From the NCBI RefSeq assembly GCF_028640845.1, contig NC_080548.1:7372314-7436313 (forward strand): a stretch of 64,000 nucleotides of DNA, written 5' to 3'. Made by a program: the position numbers and the translations under genes. This stretch comes from Ahaetulla prasina (Eukaryota > Chordata > Lepidosauria > Squamata > Colubridae). Below the pieces are notes generated by a model. The model was not told the DNA's origin, made no database searches, and saw only the letters and a list, made by a program, of their open reading frames with translations. Shown piece after piece: positions 35,927 to 47,049 of this stretch (positions within the stretch are counted from its first letter, which is position 1; each line of letters opens with the position of its first letter).

Positions 35927-36059
35927 GGTAGATGTCTTTTTAAAAAAATGTTTAAGAACAATTGTTTACTAATCAGGAAGCAAATATCTTCTTATATTAA
36001 AATACGTTAATCAATATATAACTTGCTTTTCATCCTTTGTCAACTTCCGTATCAATATC

Positions 36060-36580
36060 TGTTGTGTCTTGACCGCTTTCACAGCAGCCGGGGCCTTCTT
36101 ATCTGCTCCCGAACACGGAGGAATGTATGCCTCCCGGCCCCAGTCCTGGCTCCATGCCCAGACAAGCTGAAGAGGAGGGGGCACCTCCCGGTCCCAGCCC
36201 TGGCTCCATGCCCAGGCAAACGGAGCAGCTAGACCCCTCCCCCTCCTCCACAGCATGTGAGCCTGAGGAAAGTTTATTTCCAACAGCTGCTGATTGGAGT
36301 GACCCTCGCATCAGAAGACTGGATAGGCGGAGGCAACAGAAGGAAGGGAGGGGCAGGTCTTAATGAGTGCTGAGTCATGGAGCCACACCCCATGGCCTAT
36401 ATAAAGGATCTGCTTTCTGGCAGTCTCTGAGTCAGGCAAAGTCGAACTTATCTTGCTGAAGTCACTTTCTGGTCTCCTGCCTGCTCTGAGGACTTTGCTA
36501 GGACTTTGGGCAGAGCTGCAGAGGCAAGCCTGATTCGGATTTCCCTAACCCGGCCGTCAGCGGAGGAGTGGGACACGACA
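36060..36580 (+). repeat. Solo LTR (521 bases) with 5-base target duplication
   Basis: It runs from TGTTGTGTCTTGACC to GTGGGACACGACA, i.e. TG to CA, with terminal TGTTGTGTC/GACACGACA inverted repeat. ATATC flanks it on both sides (36055-36059 and 36581-36585). A TATATAAA box lies at 36398-36405 in plus sense. No second LTR or coding region follows, so this is a solo LTR from recombination or a single-LTR remnant. The parent family (gypsy or endogenous retrovirus) was not determined. Confidence 0.85.
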
Positions 36581-36644
36581 ATATCTGAGTTTTCTCTTTG
36601 ATTTGTTAGCCTAACACCAAATTATAATATTGCATATCAACACT

Positions 36645-36980
36645 AAAGGGACGCGGTGCCTCAGTGGCTAAGACGCCAAGCTTGTCGATCAAAAGGTCAG
36701 CAGTTCAAATCCCTAATGCCGCATAATGGGGTGATCTCCCGTTACTTGTCCCAGCTTCTGCCAACCCAGCAGTTCGAAAGCATGTAAAAATGCAAGTAGG
36801 AAAATAGTGGGAAGGGAACAGCGTTCCGTGCCCCTTTGGCGTTGAGTCATGCCGGCCACATGACCACGGAGACATCTTCGGACAGCGCTGGCTCTTCGGC
36901 TTTGAAACGGAGATGAGCACCGCCCCCTAGAGTTGGGAATGACTAGCACATATGTGCAAGTGGAACTTTTACCTTTACCT
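36645..36980 (+). mobile_element. Sauria/Squam1-type tRNA SINE with Bov-B-like tail
   Basis: Full length at about 336 bases. It begins AAAGGGACGCGGTGCCTCAG and has the A-box region TCAGTGGCTAAGACG and B-box region GGTCAGCAGTTCAAATCCC. Then comes CATGCCGGCCACATGACC and a Bov-B-like 3' tail (CTAGAGTTGGGAATGACT, ending ACCTTTACCT). A perfect 11-base target duplication ATATCAACACT lies at 36634-36644 and 36981-36991. Confidence 0.93.
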
Positions 36981-37798
36981 ATATCAACACTGTTTAGAAA
37001 ACCTCAGGTTAAGCAAGTGCTAGTACAACATCGTCAGCAAATAATTTCAATTTATACTCTTGTGAAGCTATTTTGACTCCTAGGATTCTATTTTCTTGAC
37101 ATATTTGGACTGCCAACAATTCCTCTGCTAATAAAGATAAAGGACCTCCTGCTTCTCCCACTCATCTACACACCCTCTGAATTGACTTTCCTTTTTCTAG
37201 GCTAAGGGTGGGTGGGGGTGGGGGCATTAACCTGGCTGTCAATGAATGTCAATATCTTCTTGAAAAAGATCAGAGTGCAGCTAAACTAGCCAGCTGGGAG
37301 TGGTGTAATATCAGTCAAATTTCTGAGAGTGGCCAACTAGTTAGCTGGGGTGCCAGTGTAATGACTATGTGTGAATTTGTGTTGGTCAGTCTGCTATTCT
37401 CAGAAGGCGGTGGGGGGGGGGGGGAACACGACTGAGCATTTTCCCAGGAGTGTTAAGAGCCAGACTGTAAACTTGGTTTTGGTGGGTGTGGCAGGGGAAA
37501 GATACTGCAGAATCTCCATTCCCTCCCCACTCCAGAGGAAGGATACTGCAAAATCCTCATTCCCACCCCACTGGAGCCAGCCAGAGGTGGTATTTGCCAG
37601 TTCTCTGAACTATTCAAAATTTCCGCTACCGATTCTCCAAACTGCTCATAATTTCTGCTACCAGTTCTCCAGAACCTGTCAGAACCTGCTGGATTTCACC
37701 CCTGGTTGGGGGGGAACAGTTCTATCTGAGAAGGTAGCATTTTTGGTGCTGCCTTCTCAAGGGGGAATTTTTTAATCTCAATATCAATGGCCCCATTA

Positions 37799-38020
37799 TC
37801 CTAGTCTGGTTTAGTGGTTAAGGCACCAGGCTGGAAACCCAGAGTTCAAGTCCTGCCTTAGCCAGCTGGGTGACCTTAGGCCAGACACGCTCTCTCAGTT
37901 CAACTCAGCTCACAGGATTGTTGTTGTGGAGAAAATAGGAGGTAAAGTGTGCGTTTCATTGCCTTGAGTTACTTGCAAAAATAGTAAAGGTAGAATACAA
38001 ATGGATAAATAAAAGTGTTA
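37799..38020 (+). mobile_element. MIR/CORE-like tRNA SINE
   Basis: Contains TCTGGTTTAGTGGTTAAGGC (A-box-like), AGAGTTCAAGTCCTG (B-box), AGCTGGGTGACCTTAGGCC (MIR-core-like) and a 3' end in AAAGGTAGAATACAAATGGA. It resembles MIR/L2-mobilised SINEs of amniotes. Confidence 0.7.
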
Positions 38021-38429
38021 TTCTGTGATGCATTGTTTTACTTAGTTAGAGATTACAAACATGAGAGTTTTAATAGTATATAGCAATGACAGGTTTTCAA
38101 GACCAAATGGCCCCACAATCAACAGAAGTGCAGACCATTCAATGGAATATGTTTAACCAGAGAAAGCCACACATAGAAATGGATGCTTGTCAACTGCTGA
38201 AATAGTACACTGCTCAACATGCAACTATGGAACTTCTTCTGACTTGAAGGTAAGAGCAAAGTATTTTTAAGCACATGGATGATACTATATTTTAATGACA
38301 CTGTTTCAGTGAACAACTAAATGAAAAATGGAAGATGAAGATTCCACCACTCTGGCAGGAAGATTTTTATGGCATTCAAATACTTTTGATTGAAATACAT
38401 CTGCTAGTCTTTCTTAGGAATATCTAGAG

Positions 38430-40166
38430 CAGGGGGCCCCAACCTTTTGGATCTCAGGGACCACTAATACGAATCCAGCAGGCCGCTGATGGGATGGGGT
38501 CCTTCAGGCACTCCCCCTCATCTCTCTTTCTCTCTCACACTATTTCTCTCTCATTCTCTTTCTCTCTCTCCCCCACTCATTCTCTCTTTCTCTCTCTCTC
38601 ATCTCTCTTTCTCTCCCCCCCACTCTCTCTCTCATTCTGATTCTCTCTCTCTGATTCTCTTTCATTCTCTCTCTCTCTTTCATTCTGTCTCTTTCTGTCT
38701 CTCGTTCGCTCTCATTCTGATCCTCTCTCATTCTCTCTCTCTCTCTCATTCTCTGATTCTCTCTGTCTCTGTCTCTTTCTCTCTTTCACTCTATCTCATT
38801 TCTCTCTCTCTTTCTCTTTCATTCTGTCTCTTTCTCTTTCATTCTCTGTCTATTTCTCATTCTCTCTTTTTATTCTCTGTCTCTTTCATTCTCTCTTTCT
38901 CTCTCTCTCTGTCTCATTCGGATTCTCTCTCCCCCCCACTCTCTCTCTCATTCTGATTCTCTCTCTCTGATTCTCTTTCATTCTCTCTCTCTCTTTCATT
39001 CTGTCTCTTTCTGTCTCTCGTTCGCTCTCATTCTGATCCTCTCTCATTCTCTCCCTCTCTCTCATTCTCTGATTCTCTCTGTCTCTGTCTCTTTCTTTCT
39101 CTCTTTCACTCTATCTCATTTTCTCTCTTTTTCTCTCTTTCATTCTGTCTCTTTCTCTTTCTTTCATTCTCTGTCTATTTCTCATTCTCTCTTTTTTATT
39201 CTCTGTCTCTTTCATTCTCTCTTTCTCTCTCTCTCTGTCTCATTCGGATTCTCTCTCTCTCTCTCATTCTCTGTCTCTCTCATCTTATGGGCCAGCCAGT
39301 GTCTTGGCGCTGAGAGGAAATCAAACATCTCCCTGAGAGACCGAGGTGCACAGAGCATCAACAAGGGCCAGAAGAAGTGCGGGAGCAAAGCACTACTTGA
39401 ACTTGCATGGCATCAGCATTCCGCCTCGGTATATTTGCACCAGCTGCTGGTGCAAAGCAGCCCTTGTCTCCTTGTCAGAGCGGTAAACGGTGACTGGTTC
39501 GGAGAGCAGCTAGATTTTGCTCTCCATTGCAGATGCCAGATCGGCCCCCTGCAAGCTCTCACCTCTCGAGGAGCGCTTGCTGAAGCGGCATGGGAAACTT
39601 TGGCCAGGCTCCTCAAGAGACGAGCTTGCAGGAGGTCAATCTGATGTCTGCAATGGACAGCAAAATCTGGCTGCTCCCCGGACCAGTCGCCGTTTACTGC
39701 TCAAAGTCCCAAGCAGCAGGAGATGAGGGCTGCTTTGTGCCACTGTCTGATGCAAATATACCGAAGCGGACTGCTGATGCCACGCAAGTGCAACTAGTGC
39801 TTCGCTCCTGCAGCTTCCAGCCATCGCAATCGCTGCTTCAGCCTACTTACACCGCCCCCTCTTCGCCGCGGCAACACACCATTATTTCATTCCGGACAGA
39901 GGGCTGCGCTCATTTTTGCATATTGCACCACCTGCAAAGTTGCACATTGCACATGCCACCCCAGGGCAGAGATTTTCAACCCCATCACGGCCATTCCCAT
40001 ATTCCAGAGCTGTAGTAATCACACTCACAGGACTGTCCCATTGGTCATCCTGGAGCAGCTCCTCCACCAGGGTGCACCTGGCAAAAATATGAAGATTTCT
40101 CCATGGACCACCAAAATTTTCTCGCGGACCAGCAGTGGTCCATGGACCACCGGTTGGTGACCGCTG
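38430..40166. mobile_element. hAT-like non-autonomous DNA transposon, 1.7 kb
   Basis: It begins CAGGGGGCCCCAACC and ends GGTTGGTGACCGCTG, which pair at 12 of 15 positions, in the style of hAT termini. The 8-base target duplication is ATCTAGAG at 38422-38429 and ATCTGGAG at 40167-40174, one mismatch. The interior is a TC-rich tract (38519-39285) followed by non-coding DNA. No transposase is seen. It lies in the NFYC intron between coding exons 2 and 1. Confidence 0.85.
38519..39285. repeat. TC-rich imperfect microsatellite with a 316-base tandem duplication
   Basis: Pyrimidine-rich TCTC/TTCTC/TCATTC sequence of about 770 bases inside the hAT-like element. A distinctive segment around CTCGTTCGCTCTCATTC occurs at 38701 and again 316 bases later at 39017; the surrounding 300 bases also repeat with small changes. 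Confidence 0.9.
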
Positions 40167-40454
40167 ATCTGGAGAATATATTTTATATAGAAAGAGGTAG
40201 CTGATAAACATTTTTCTCTTGTTGCAAAATCAGAAAAGGGTGACTTTCCCACTCTAGTTGCTCTAGTAACTAGCAACTCATGGAGGAGATTGTTAAGGTT
40301 TTTAAAAAAATTTTTAGAGTCATTAACATTGGAAAAAGTCTGAACTTTCTCTCCTTCAAAAGCACAACATGAAAAATCACTAAATGCTCATGGACATAGC
40401 TAGTAAAAGGTCTATAAACAATTTCTCTGTGGGATGGTATGAAAAAAATCTTAC

Positions 40455-40556
40455 CACTGTTAGGTTTCGAATCTCATCCATGACTCGAGGCCAGAAAGAT
40501 TGAAGACACTGCTGTGCATCACTGTTTCCTCCTGCAAAACCCCCATCTGTGGACAT
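40455..40556 (-). CDS. NFYC: NFYC coding exon 1 (start codon; residues 1-34)
   Basis: This exon encodes the N-terminal segment, beginning MSTDGGF and ending in EIRNLTV, which matches the conserved vertebrate NFYC start. The ATG lies at 40556-40554. The acceptor is at 40565 (tttctag), leaving 8 bases of 5' UTR in the same exon, so more 5' UTR must come from an upstream exon. The donor after GTG is gtaaga, phase 0. It has one residue difference typical of non-mammals (a Cys at residue 17 in the [10 protein letters not shown] stretch). The segment leads directly into the histone fold. Confidence 0.95.
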
Positions 40557-43504
40557 TATGGTAACTAGAAAGAAATCAAATAATATACTAAATGTAAAGA
40601 AGGTGTGGATAAGGTATATATTAAAAGATATATAGCATATGGTGAATTGTATAGTAAAATAAAGATGTTCCACAAAGCTTCAAAGCAAGAACCTAGAGAG
40701 GATCATTCCTCAAATACCTTTTAACAACGAAGATTTAATTCCATCAAACCTTGGAACAAAGCAATTTTGTTGGTCAAGGACTTTTGTAAGATCTGATTCT
40801 ATTCCTATTCCCTATTCCCTTTGGTACACTTCAAGGTGTATTTTCTCTAAGTGATCAATCCAAGGAGTATCTTTTCTCTCAGAATTTATTTTTTTATGTT
40901 TTATAGATATACTTCCTGATATTCCTTTTTCTTGCACAAGACCATGAAAATCCTTCTCTACCAAGCATTTGTCTTTACCATAATCTGTCAAGGAACTTCC
41001 TATCTTCTCTTCCACTGATTTAATTCAGATACTTTTATTAGTCTTAGACCAGGGGTGAGGAACAATGGCCCCTTTATGACTTGAGGACTTCAACTCCCAG
41101 AATTCCTGAGCCAGGATGGATAAACTTATTTCATATGAAGATGTTATGTTATCCTCATCTAAGCACAGCAGGACTCCTTCAAATAATCTGTTTGCCTAAC
41201 TTCTAAGTTCACCTGTACTGACTTGTTGTGCATGTATATATATGTGTGTGTGTGGTTACATCATCATGCATTTTGAATATTACTGTTTGAAGCATTTGTT
41301 TTGACTGCAAATTAACTTCTTTTAATAATGCTCTGGGAAACTCATCTGTTTCCAAGATTGTATGGCTCCTCCATAGAATGACCGTAGGCCCAAGCAGCCA
41401 TGAAATCCTGGAAAAAGGTATCGCTTCTTAAAGGAGCAATCTCCCAGAAATTTCTGGGAGTCAAATCTAAAGCTCCACACAACCCTGCTAGGGAAACACA
41501 AGGAAATAGAATAAGGATCCTAAATCAGCTTTAAAAAAACCTCAATATTTTGCCTTTTATGTGCAGTCTTTATCTTATTACCAATAGACAGGAGAGACAA
41601 GTTATCTTTCAAGGATTAATTTCTGAACAATCTAGAAGAAAACATAAATAATTAATTAAAGACTATGGTTGGCCCAAAAGTATTCACTCATAAGAGACTA
41701 CCCTCTGTGTCTTCCTATGATTCTTTGCTTTTCCCTGCTTTTTTTTCCTTTCAGCTTTTTCTGACATGAATAATTTATTTATTTTTATTTATGTATTCAA
41801 TTTATATCCCACATTTCTATTTATAGCAGCAGGTATTCCATTCTACATTTCTCAATATTTGGTGCAGCTTAAAGCTTAAATCCAATGCAGAGATATGTTG
41901 TGGTGATTGAAGCCCAGAGGATATAAATATATCCAGGTTTACAAGATATTTGTAACTTCTCTGTAAGGGTCTGGCCTTGACTTTTTCCATTCAGATGGAA
42001 AATCAAGATCAAATGGAAATTCATTCTAAATCCAACAAGTTAATTCCTTTGAGAGAATTATAAACATTCTTAGCACAGACTTTTTTAGAGGAGAGAGGAA
42101 AAGATTCATTTTTCTTTAGGAACCATATTAGCAGCCATCAGGGTAAAAGGGATCCCCAAATAAAGTAAGTTTTTATTATGGGAAACCCTTCTGCCAAATG
42201 TAGCAACTTCAGAAGCAAGTATACATACAAAGAACTCCAGGTACATATTGTGTGAACTGTTGAAAGCAGTTTGTAGCAGCATACAAATCTAATAGATAAA
42301 GGATATGGGCTGATGTTAATTGAGAAAGCATCCTGAAAGCTATAGCACACATAGCTAACCCTTGAGGAGAAAGGGTCATCAGTTTACACTGATGATGTTA
42401 TCTAGTTTGGAAATGAAATGTCTGCAAGAAAACCACAAAGTTCGGAGAGCAGCAAGGCCACCAAATGTCATACTATTTTGGAGTGGTTTTATTTAATCCT
42501 CTCAACAGCAACACAATGAACGCTCTAGCTGGATTCACAAAATATATTGTAACCCAAACTTGTTTAGCAAAACACAATGGTTTGTTTACCATGTAGTTGC
42601 ATATGAAACATTATTTGTTACATTTATTGCTTGTTTTTCTTCAGGAGTTTACTGCAATATATATGGTGGTCACTCTTCCCTATTTCCCCCATAAAAACCA
42701 CCCTGTGAAATGAGTTGGGGTAGGTGAATGAGTGTGAATGGCCCTAAATTGCCTAACTTCTTTGGCTAAGAAATGGACTGCAGTCCAGCACCTAAACCAG
42801 TAAACCACAATATTTATTTATTGAAGTGGTATAGCTGTCCATCTTACCACTAGTGACTCAGGGTGCAAACAACAAATGGATAAAAGCCACAGATATATAA
42901 ACAACAGATATAAAAAATATATGAGACAATAGCACATACTCACCTAAAGTGATTGCCTCACATTCATACCATATGCTAAAATAATAGTGGTGCTTCTATA
43001 CTGAAAACCAAAAAGTAGCAAACTATATTTTAGCATGTTTTATCATTGCTGAGTAAATTTAATCTTGAAAAAGACTATATCCTTCCCTTATTAGCTCCAA
43101 ACTGAACCATGAAAGGATACATATTAAAATAAAAGGTGAGTAGAACCCAAAAGTTGTTTACTCAATAAACATGTCAGCTCATCAACTACCATATTATTGA
43201 TCTGGATTTGAAAAAGAAACATGACAATTTTACTTCCCAAAAATTGCAGAATATTGACTTTCCTTTGTAACCGTACAGAAAATATTGTTGGGTTACTTTG
43301 TCCTCATGAATGATATTCTAATTTGGATTAAAGTGAGGGGGGAGGGAACCCATCTACCTCAATTAAGTAATATTGGTGGGCAATAATTCCTTAAGAATGA
43401 ACTCTTCCAACTGTACAACTGCAGAGACAAAAGACACAGCTGAAAGTGCAAAGAACAAATTTGTAATACATCATATTTTTAAGTAACTCTAGAGTTGTGG
43501 GTAT

Positions 43505-43745
43505 AAAGAGATATCGCAAAGGTGCTTTCTTTGTTTTCCCTTGAAGATGTTTCGCTTCTCATCCAAGATGTTTCATCAGTTCTAGCAGGATGGTGGGCAC
43601 AATGGAAGGATGATGGGAGGGGGGGAAGGGGGAATGGAAGATAGATCCTTCCATACCCCAACCAATGAAGCTTCTTAGATGAGAAGAGAAACATCTTCAA
43701 AGAAAAACAAAGGAATTCCAGCTGCCTTTTGAGAAAGCACCTTTG
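43505..43745. repeat. TCATCCAAGA-type inverted repeat pair (family of 24309)
   Basis: Left arm AAAGGTGCTTTCTTTGTTTT ... CGCTTCTCATCC and right arm GATGAGAAGAGAAACATC ... GAGAAAGCACCTTTGAGACA face each other around a G-rich centre. It ends about 25 bases before the DIRS element. Related copies are at 24309 and 58790. Confidence 0.65.
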
Positions 43746-43770
43746 AGACAAACATAACTTGGATGACAGA

Positions 43771-43930
43771 GAAGGAACATTGGCTTACCTGAAGGTTCCT
43801 TCTATGTATGTTGCGTGAGAGTCCAAAGCAATGGGTTGTTAACTTCAGCTGATTGGCCAGAGACTGAGTTGAATTTGTTTAAACACGCCTCCTCTTCCTG
43901 CTTAGCTCCAATTTATTAACAAAGAACCGG
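43771..43930. repeat. DIRS left inverted terminal repeat
   Basis: Begins GAAGGAACATTGGC. From 43818 (GAGAGTCCAAAGCAATGG) to about 43915 it is a near-identical inverted copy of 49410-49553, including AAACACGCCTCCTCTTCC. The outermost 45 bases are not shared with the right end, as in DIRS-1, where each end is instead matched by the internal complementary region. Confidence 0.88.
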
Positions 43931-44042
43931 TACTTGAGAAGATGAACTCAATTGGGAACTGGAAACGGACCAAGAACCTCCAGACCCCTGCATAGAACAA
44001 AGAAAACAATAAAGGAACATAGGGCGGGGTTGGACTCTCACG

Positions 44043-44122
44043 CAGTGTACATAGAAGGAACCTTCAGGTAAGCCAATGTTCCTTCTCCTGTACGCTGCTT
44101 AGAGAGTCCAAAGCAATGGGAT
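44043..44122. repeat. DIRS internal complementary region
   Basis: The first half (ACATAGAAGGAACCTTCAGG to ATGTTCCTT) is the reverse complement of the element's left end at 43771-43805. The second half (TTCTCCTGTACGCTGCTTAG to AAGCAATGGG) matches the reverse complement of the right end at 49530-49571. This is the footprint of the circular-intermediate model. Confidence 0.9.
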
Positions 44123-44131
44123 ATACCCAAG

Positions 44132-44992
44132 CTAAATATCCCTAGAGTGGGGAACAGAGGAATCCAAATTGTCAGCGGCAGGAAGAACTCGCTGCAGGAC
44201 CCTCCGTCCGAATGAGGCCTCGGCTGAGGCAAATTGGTCCATCTTGTAGTTTTTGATAAAGGGCGAGGGAGAGGCCCATGTGGCTGCTCTGCAGATGTCC
44301 AAGATAGAGGCTTGAGTGGCCCAGGCGGCTGTGGTAGCTGCACTGCGGGTGGAATGAGCCGTGATGCGGCCTGGAAGATGGTGTTTCTGCTGGTCGTAGG
44401 CCATGGAAATACAGGCTTTTATCCACCTGTCTATGGTGGATGGAGATACTTTGTTGCCCAGAACCCTTGGTTGAAAGGAAACAAACAAGGATTCTGTCTT
44501 CCTAAACGGAGCTGTTCTGTCGAGGTAGATACGTAAGGCCCTGCGTACATCCAGCGCGTGCCACTGACGCTCTGAAGGATGTTTGGGATGAGGGCAGAAG
44601 TCCGGCAAGATGATCTCCTGAGACCTATGGAACCACGTGTCTATTTTTGGAAGGAATGTAGGGTCTAAACAGAGAATGACTCTGTTAGGGTGAAAAATGC
44701 GTAAGTCCTTCCTGACTGATAGAGCAGCCATTTCGGAGATCCTGCAGGCAGAGGTTATGGCTATGAGAAAAGCGACTTTAAGGGTTTAGAGCTTGAGGCT
44801 GGAGGAGCTCAAGGGTTCGAAAGGGGATGAAGTAAGCATCTGAAGGACCAGGGTTAGATCCCAGGTCGGATACCTGTGGACCGGGGGGGGGGGGGAAGCA
44901 GATTGTAGGCTCCACTTAAGAAACGGCGGATACGGGGATGTTGAGAAATTTGGAGGTCCTGTCACAGAAAAGGACAGTGGCAAGAGCTGCAA
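44132..44992 (-). pseudogene. DIRS tyrosine recombinase, one in-frame stop
   Basis: In one minus-strand frame the upstream part ends PTWDLTLVLQMLTSSPFEPL. After a TAA at 44788-44786 the same frame continues with AITSACRISEMAAL (Arg box), LSVRKDLRIF and the region AHSTRSAATTAAW (His-x-x-Arg box) with a later Tyr in FIKNYKMD. These are the signature residues of phage-integrase-type recombinases in DIRS elements. The stop falls in the N-terminal third, so the copy is not functional as written. Confidence 0.88.
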
Positions 44993-45197
44993 CCTGCAGA
45001 CGGATAGTGTTGGTGGCCAAGCCTTTGTCCAATCCGTCCTGGAGGAATTGCAGGATCTGCTGAATAGAAGCAGAAGTGGGGTCTATTTGATGTCTAAGAC
45101 ACCAGCGGTGGAAGGATGACCACGTGGCCTCGTAAATGCGCGTTGTGGATGGGCGTCAGGAGGGTGGAGATGACTCCTGCGGAATGCTTTTCCTTCC

Positions 45198-47029
45198 TTA
45201 GGATCTCCCGATCAAGTGCCAGGCGGCTAGTTGATAACACTGAGGCTCTGGATGAAGAATGGCTCCTTGGCGTAGTGAAATCTGATCTGGTGGAATTCGC
45301 CAAGGTGGAGTGATGGATAGGCTCATCAGATCCACAAACCAACTTGAAGAGGCCAGTAAGGGGCTATGAGGAGGACCTCCGCCTTCTGTTCCAAGATCTT
45401 CTGAATGACCCTTGGCAGAAGAGGGGTTGGAGGAAAGGCGTAAAGAAGACCCCGGGGCCACTGACATCATAGGGCATCTGTTCCTTCTGCTCCTGGGGTG
45501 TGGAATCTGGAGAAGAATCTCAGCAGTTGGTTGTTGGTCGGGCTGGCAAAAAGATCTATTATGGGCAGGCTGAATTTGTTCGTGATGGAAAGAAACAGAT
45601 CCGGATTTAGTTGCCACTCTGATTGGTCGATGGTGGTCCTGCTCAGCTTGTGTGTTGGCGACTCCGGACATGTGTGCTGCCTGTAGTGATAGAAGATGCC
45701 TTTCTGCCCACAGGCCCATCGCCTCTGCCTCGTTCATCAGGAGGTGAGAGCGGGTTCCCCCTGACAGTTTCCATAAGCCTTTGTGGTTATGTTGTCCGTC
45801 AATAACAACACATGATGGCCCGCTAACTGTGCTCGGAAGTGTCTTAGAGCCAGATGGGCTGCCCTCAGTTCCAACCAATTTATGTCGTTTTTGAGGTCGT
45901 TGGGTGTCCAGCGACCCTGGGTCATCTGATCTAGGAGATGAGTACCCCAGCCGTAGAGACTTGCGTCCGTGGTAAGGACGAGGTGGTGATGTTCCAGAAA
46001 CGAGCAGCCTTTTGCTAGGGCTGGGGACATCCACCACTGCAGGGATTTCCTGAACTTTGGGGGCAGGAGGATCCTGGTTTCTGTATGACTGGTGCCTGCC
46101 CTTTGGTTTGGCAGAAGTAACTATTGTAAGGGTCATGAGTGGAGGCGTGCCCAGGGAACGATTGCCAGACAAGACACCATCTTTCCCAGTAGCTGGGATA
46201 GCAACGATAGTGGGACCCATCTGAGTGCCCTTACCTTCTTAATTGTGTATCTGATGTTGTTGAAACGGTCTTGAGAGAGAAACACCTGGCAAGATCTGGT
46301 GTTGATCCTCGCCCCCAGATGGACTATGTCGAGTGATGGCATGAGATGGCTCTTTTCTCTGTTCACAGATAATCCGTGATCCTGTAGGGTTTGAATCATT
46401 ACCTGTAAGTCCAGTAGCGCCTGTTGGAAGGAAAACAACTGGATTAATATATCGTCCAGGTATCACTGTATTCGGATGGGAATTGACCGTAGGTGGGCCG
46501 CCACTGCATCCAGAATCTTGGTGAAGGTGCGAGGAGCAGATGAGAGGCCGAAGGGAAGAGCCCTGTATTGAAAATGGGCCCCTACATAGCTGAACCTGAG
46601 AAAGCGTCTGTGGGCTGGCCTGATGGGCACATGTAAATAGGCCTCTTTGAGGTCGATGGATGTTAGATAATCTCCCTTTCTGATGCTTCTCAAAATTGAA
46701 CTGAGGGAGTGCATCTTGAATCTGCGATACTTGATGTGCAAATTTAGTTGTTTTAGGTCCAGGATGGCTCTGCTTCCTCCTGATTTCTTCTCTACTAAGA
46801 ATAGAATGGAATAGAAGCCGGTCCCCTGATGAGGTAGGGGTACCGGTTCTTTGGCCCTGATGGATAGCAGGTGCTGAATCTCTGCTTCCATTTGAGCCTT
46901 TTTGGTGGACTCCTTGGGAATGGAGCACTGGATGAACCTCCTTGGGGGTTCGGAGTTGAATTCGAGAGTTAGGCCCAGTGTGAGTGTCTGGAGCACCCAG
47001 GCGTCGGTGGTCGTGTCGTGTTGTGCCAA
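45198..47029 (-). pseudogene. DIRS reverse transcriptase and RNase H, broken
   Basis: The reverse-transcriptase part (47029-46465) shows FLVEKKSGGSRAILDLKQLN, SIDLKEAYLHVPI and ALPFGLSSAPRTF, and a TGA sits one codon before the YLDD catalytic motif near 46455. The connection region (LLDLQVMIQTLQDHGLSVN) and RNase H (LTTDASLYGWG, WLELRAAHLAL, LLTDNITT) follow in the same frame down to 45737. The part after RNase H (GLWAERHLLSLQAAHMSGVAN) is in another frame, so a shift lies near 45770. Confidence 0.88.
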
Positions 47030-47049
47030 ATGGAAGCGAATTTGGCGAG

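Noticed and set aside
36653..36730. A tRNA gene
   Set aside because: A- and B-box sequences are the head of a SINE with its own tail and target duplication; the cloverleaf is not complete. The same applies at 28758 and 37799.
38489..38956. A 155-codon Ser/Leu-rich frame
   Set aside because: It is translation of the TC-rich microsatellite inside the hAT-like element.
44234..44536. Plus-strand open frames opposite the DIRS coding region
   Set aside because: They are complementary shadows of the recombinase frame.
45198..46220. A 340-codon open frame on the minus strand as a separate gene
   Set aside because: It overlaps the DIRS RNase H in another frame. Only its middle (GLWAERHLLSLQAAHMSG) is meaningful, as the continuation of pol after a frameshift. 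The rest is Ser/Pro-rich shadow sequence.
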